From Chloroflexi bacterium RBG_16_57_11 (GTDB lineage: Bacteria; Chloroflexota; Anaerolineae; Anaerolineales; UBA4823), in contig MGNS01000094.1 of the NCBI GenBank assembly GCA_001795165.1, positions 18,384 through 34,543 of the forward strand: a stretch of DNA of 16,160 nucleotides, in the 5' to 3' direction. The position numbers were made by a program, and so were the translations under genes. Below the pieces are notes generated by a model that was not told where the DNA came from, did no database searches, and saw only the letters and a list, made by a program, of their open reading frames with translations. Shown here piece by piece: positions 15,299 to 16,160 of the stretch. Position 1 is the stretch's first letter. Every line of letters begins with the position of its first letter.

Positions 15299-15322
15299 CA
15301 TGAACAAACGGCTTTGTTTATG
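15299..15322. promoter_or_regulatory. 24-bp dyad in the yceI/BTAD divergent promoter region
   Basis: CATGAACAAA (15299-15308) and TTTGTTTATG (15313-15322) form a ten-position dyad around CGGC with a single G-T mismatch. It lies about midway in the 195-base divergent region, centred some 77 bases before the inferred start of the BTAD gene. A regulator-binding site acting on one or both genes is plausible. Confidence 0.4.
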
Positions 15323-15351
15323 ATTTTTCGATGAAAACAGGTGTATTTTTC

Positions 15352-15381
15352 CTGGATAGATCCAGTTTTTGGGGATATACT
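15352..15381 (+). promoter_or_regulatory. Promoter and overlapping operator-like dyad of the BTAD gene
   Basis: TGGATA (15353-15358) and TATACT (15376-15381) are 17 bases apart, matching four of six and five of six consensus positions. The dyad CTGGAT-AG-ATCCAG (15352-15365) covers the -35 box, as an operator would. Only nine bases separate the -10 box from the ATG at 15391, so the message would have almost no leader. Confidence 0.45.
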
Positions 15382-15390
15382 AGGGCTGCC

Positions 15391-16160
15391 ATGCTGACCA
15401 TCCATTTACTTGGCGTCCCACAAATTTTTGTCGATGAGGAAGAAATCCAGGTGCCGCGCCGAAAAAGCCGCGCCCTGGTTTATTACCTGGCTGCACATCC
15501 GCAGACAGTCTCCCGGCAGCAGCTCTTGGCGTTATTCTGGACTGATCTGGCGCGCCCGTCCGCTTTACAAACCCTGCGATCCACTCTGCACAGCCTGCGC
15601 CAGGTCCTCGGCGCCTCCCTCGACATACAGGGCGACCTGGTTGGATTGTCGGCCGGCTGTTGGGTCGATGTCCGGCAATTCGAGCAGGATCTAAGCGCAG
15701 ATAACCTGGATGAAGCAGCTCTGTGGAAGTCCCTGGACCTGTATCGTGGCAATTTCCTGGACGGGTTCAGCCTGCCCGACGTTCAAGAGTATGAAGATTG
15801 GATTACGGTGACACGTGAGCATTTTCGTCGCCTGGCGGTGCGTGGCTGGACTACCCTGTCTTCCCATCAGAAAGCCCGAGGGGATTATCGCCAGGCACAG
15901 GAAAGCCTGGATCGGGCGCTGAAGTTAAATCCATTCCAGGAGGATTTGCAGAGGGAGGCGATACGCTTATTGTACCTGTCAGGTGACCGGCCCGGGGCCA
16001 TCTTACGCTATGATGAGCTACGCCGTTTACTGGATGATGAAATGGGCGTCCCGCCGATGGTCGAGACGCGCCACCTATATGATGCCATTCTAAACGATCG
16101 TATTGCCCCTCAGGCCATCCAGGCGGTTTTACCTACCCGCCGGTCTGGCCAACGGCCGAT
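15391..16160 (+). CDS. BTAD/SARP-type transcriptional regulator, N-terminal part
   Basis: An open frame from ATG 15391 continues for 256 codons to the right edge, where the gene is cut off. Residues 3-90 (MLTIHLLGVPQIFVDEEE, RRKSRALVYYLAAHP, SRQQLLALFWTD, LRSTLHSLRQVLG) form the OmpR-like winged-helix DNA-binding domain of SARP regulators. Residues about 92-238 are the bacterial transcriptional activator domain, with the diagnostic LYRGNFLDGFSL (117-128), YEDWITVTREHF (134-145) and TPR-like helices ending with LLDDEMGVPPMVETRHLY (213-230). Proteins of this layout often continue into an AAA/NB-ARC ATPase and TPR repeats, which would lie beyond the edge. The N-terminus follows the family pattern closely, so the ATG is credible. 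It is divergent from yceI and may control it or itself; targets are unknown. Confidence 0.9.
   Translation, partial: MLTIHLLGVPQIFVDEEEIQVPRRKSRALVYYLAAHPQTVSRQQLLALFWTDLARPSALQTLRSTLHSLRQVLGASLDIQGDLVGLSAGCWVDVRQFEQDLSADNLDEAALWKSLDLYRGNFLDGFSLPDVQEYEDWITVTREHFRRLAVRGWTTLSSHQKARGDYRQAQESLDRALKLNPFQEDLQREAIRLLYLSGDRPGAILRYDELRRLLDDEMGVPPMVETRHLYDAILNDRIAPQAIQAVLPTRRSGQRP

Overview
The window looks like a bacterial chromosome segment from the phylum Chloroflexota, most likely class Anaerolineae. This is an inference from content, not from a marker gene. The pointers are a secreted protein built from Asp-box (BNR-type) repeats with an aromatic L-Y-F-P-F C-terminus, a large BTAD/SARP-type regulator, a soluble PAS-PAS-GAF NarX-type kinase paired with a NarL-type regulator, and a two-subunit (GcvPA/GcvPB) glycine decarboxylase.

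Layout. Positions 1-93 hold the start of an unidentified minus-strand gene. Next is a 423-base gap with a 15-bp inverted repeat. Positions 517-3399 (+) hold a 20-repeat Asp-box beta-propeller surface protein, broken by two in-frame TAA codons. A dienelactone-hydrolase-family gene (3564-4217, -) follows. The clearest unit is the glycine-cleavage operon on the minus strand: sigma-70-type promoter (8079-8107), tandem glycine riboswitch (about 7831-8028), intrinsic terminator (7796-7829), gcvH, gcvPA, gcvPB and a terminator-like hairpin (4423-4456). No gcvT is in the operon. Upstream are a small DUF4870-type membrane protein (8162-8497, -) and a YwiC-like polytopic membrane protein (8600-9442, -); the YwiC-like promoter suggests a leaderless mRNA.

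Positions 9653-12450 (-) encode a two-component pair whose reading frames overlap by ATGA: a soluble histidine kinase and its LuxR-type response regulator. Further up the same strand are a channel-like membrane protein with a degenerate pore filter (12581-13660), a PIG-L/LmbE zinc deacetylase (13737-14576) and a YceI-family protein (14656-15195). A divergent intergenic region with two dyad symmetries separates YceI from a plus-strand BTAD-family regulator (15391 to the right edge, incomplete).

How the genes work together. GcvH, GcvPA and GcvPB form the decarboxylase half of the glycine cleavage system, and the leader very probably senses glycine to set their transcription. The kinase and regulator form a phosphorelay with unknown signal and targets. 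The other genes are mostly single metabolic, envelope or regulatory genes with no evident shared pathway. I saw no tRNA, rRNA, CRISPR array, insertion sequence or phage gene. No clearly new multi-gene system stands out. The most interesting items are the interrupted propeller gene, the riboswitch with overlapping P1 stems, the leaderless-type promoters, the eroded PAS at the kinase N-terminus, and the channel-like protein with the altered filter.
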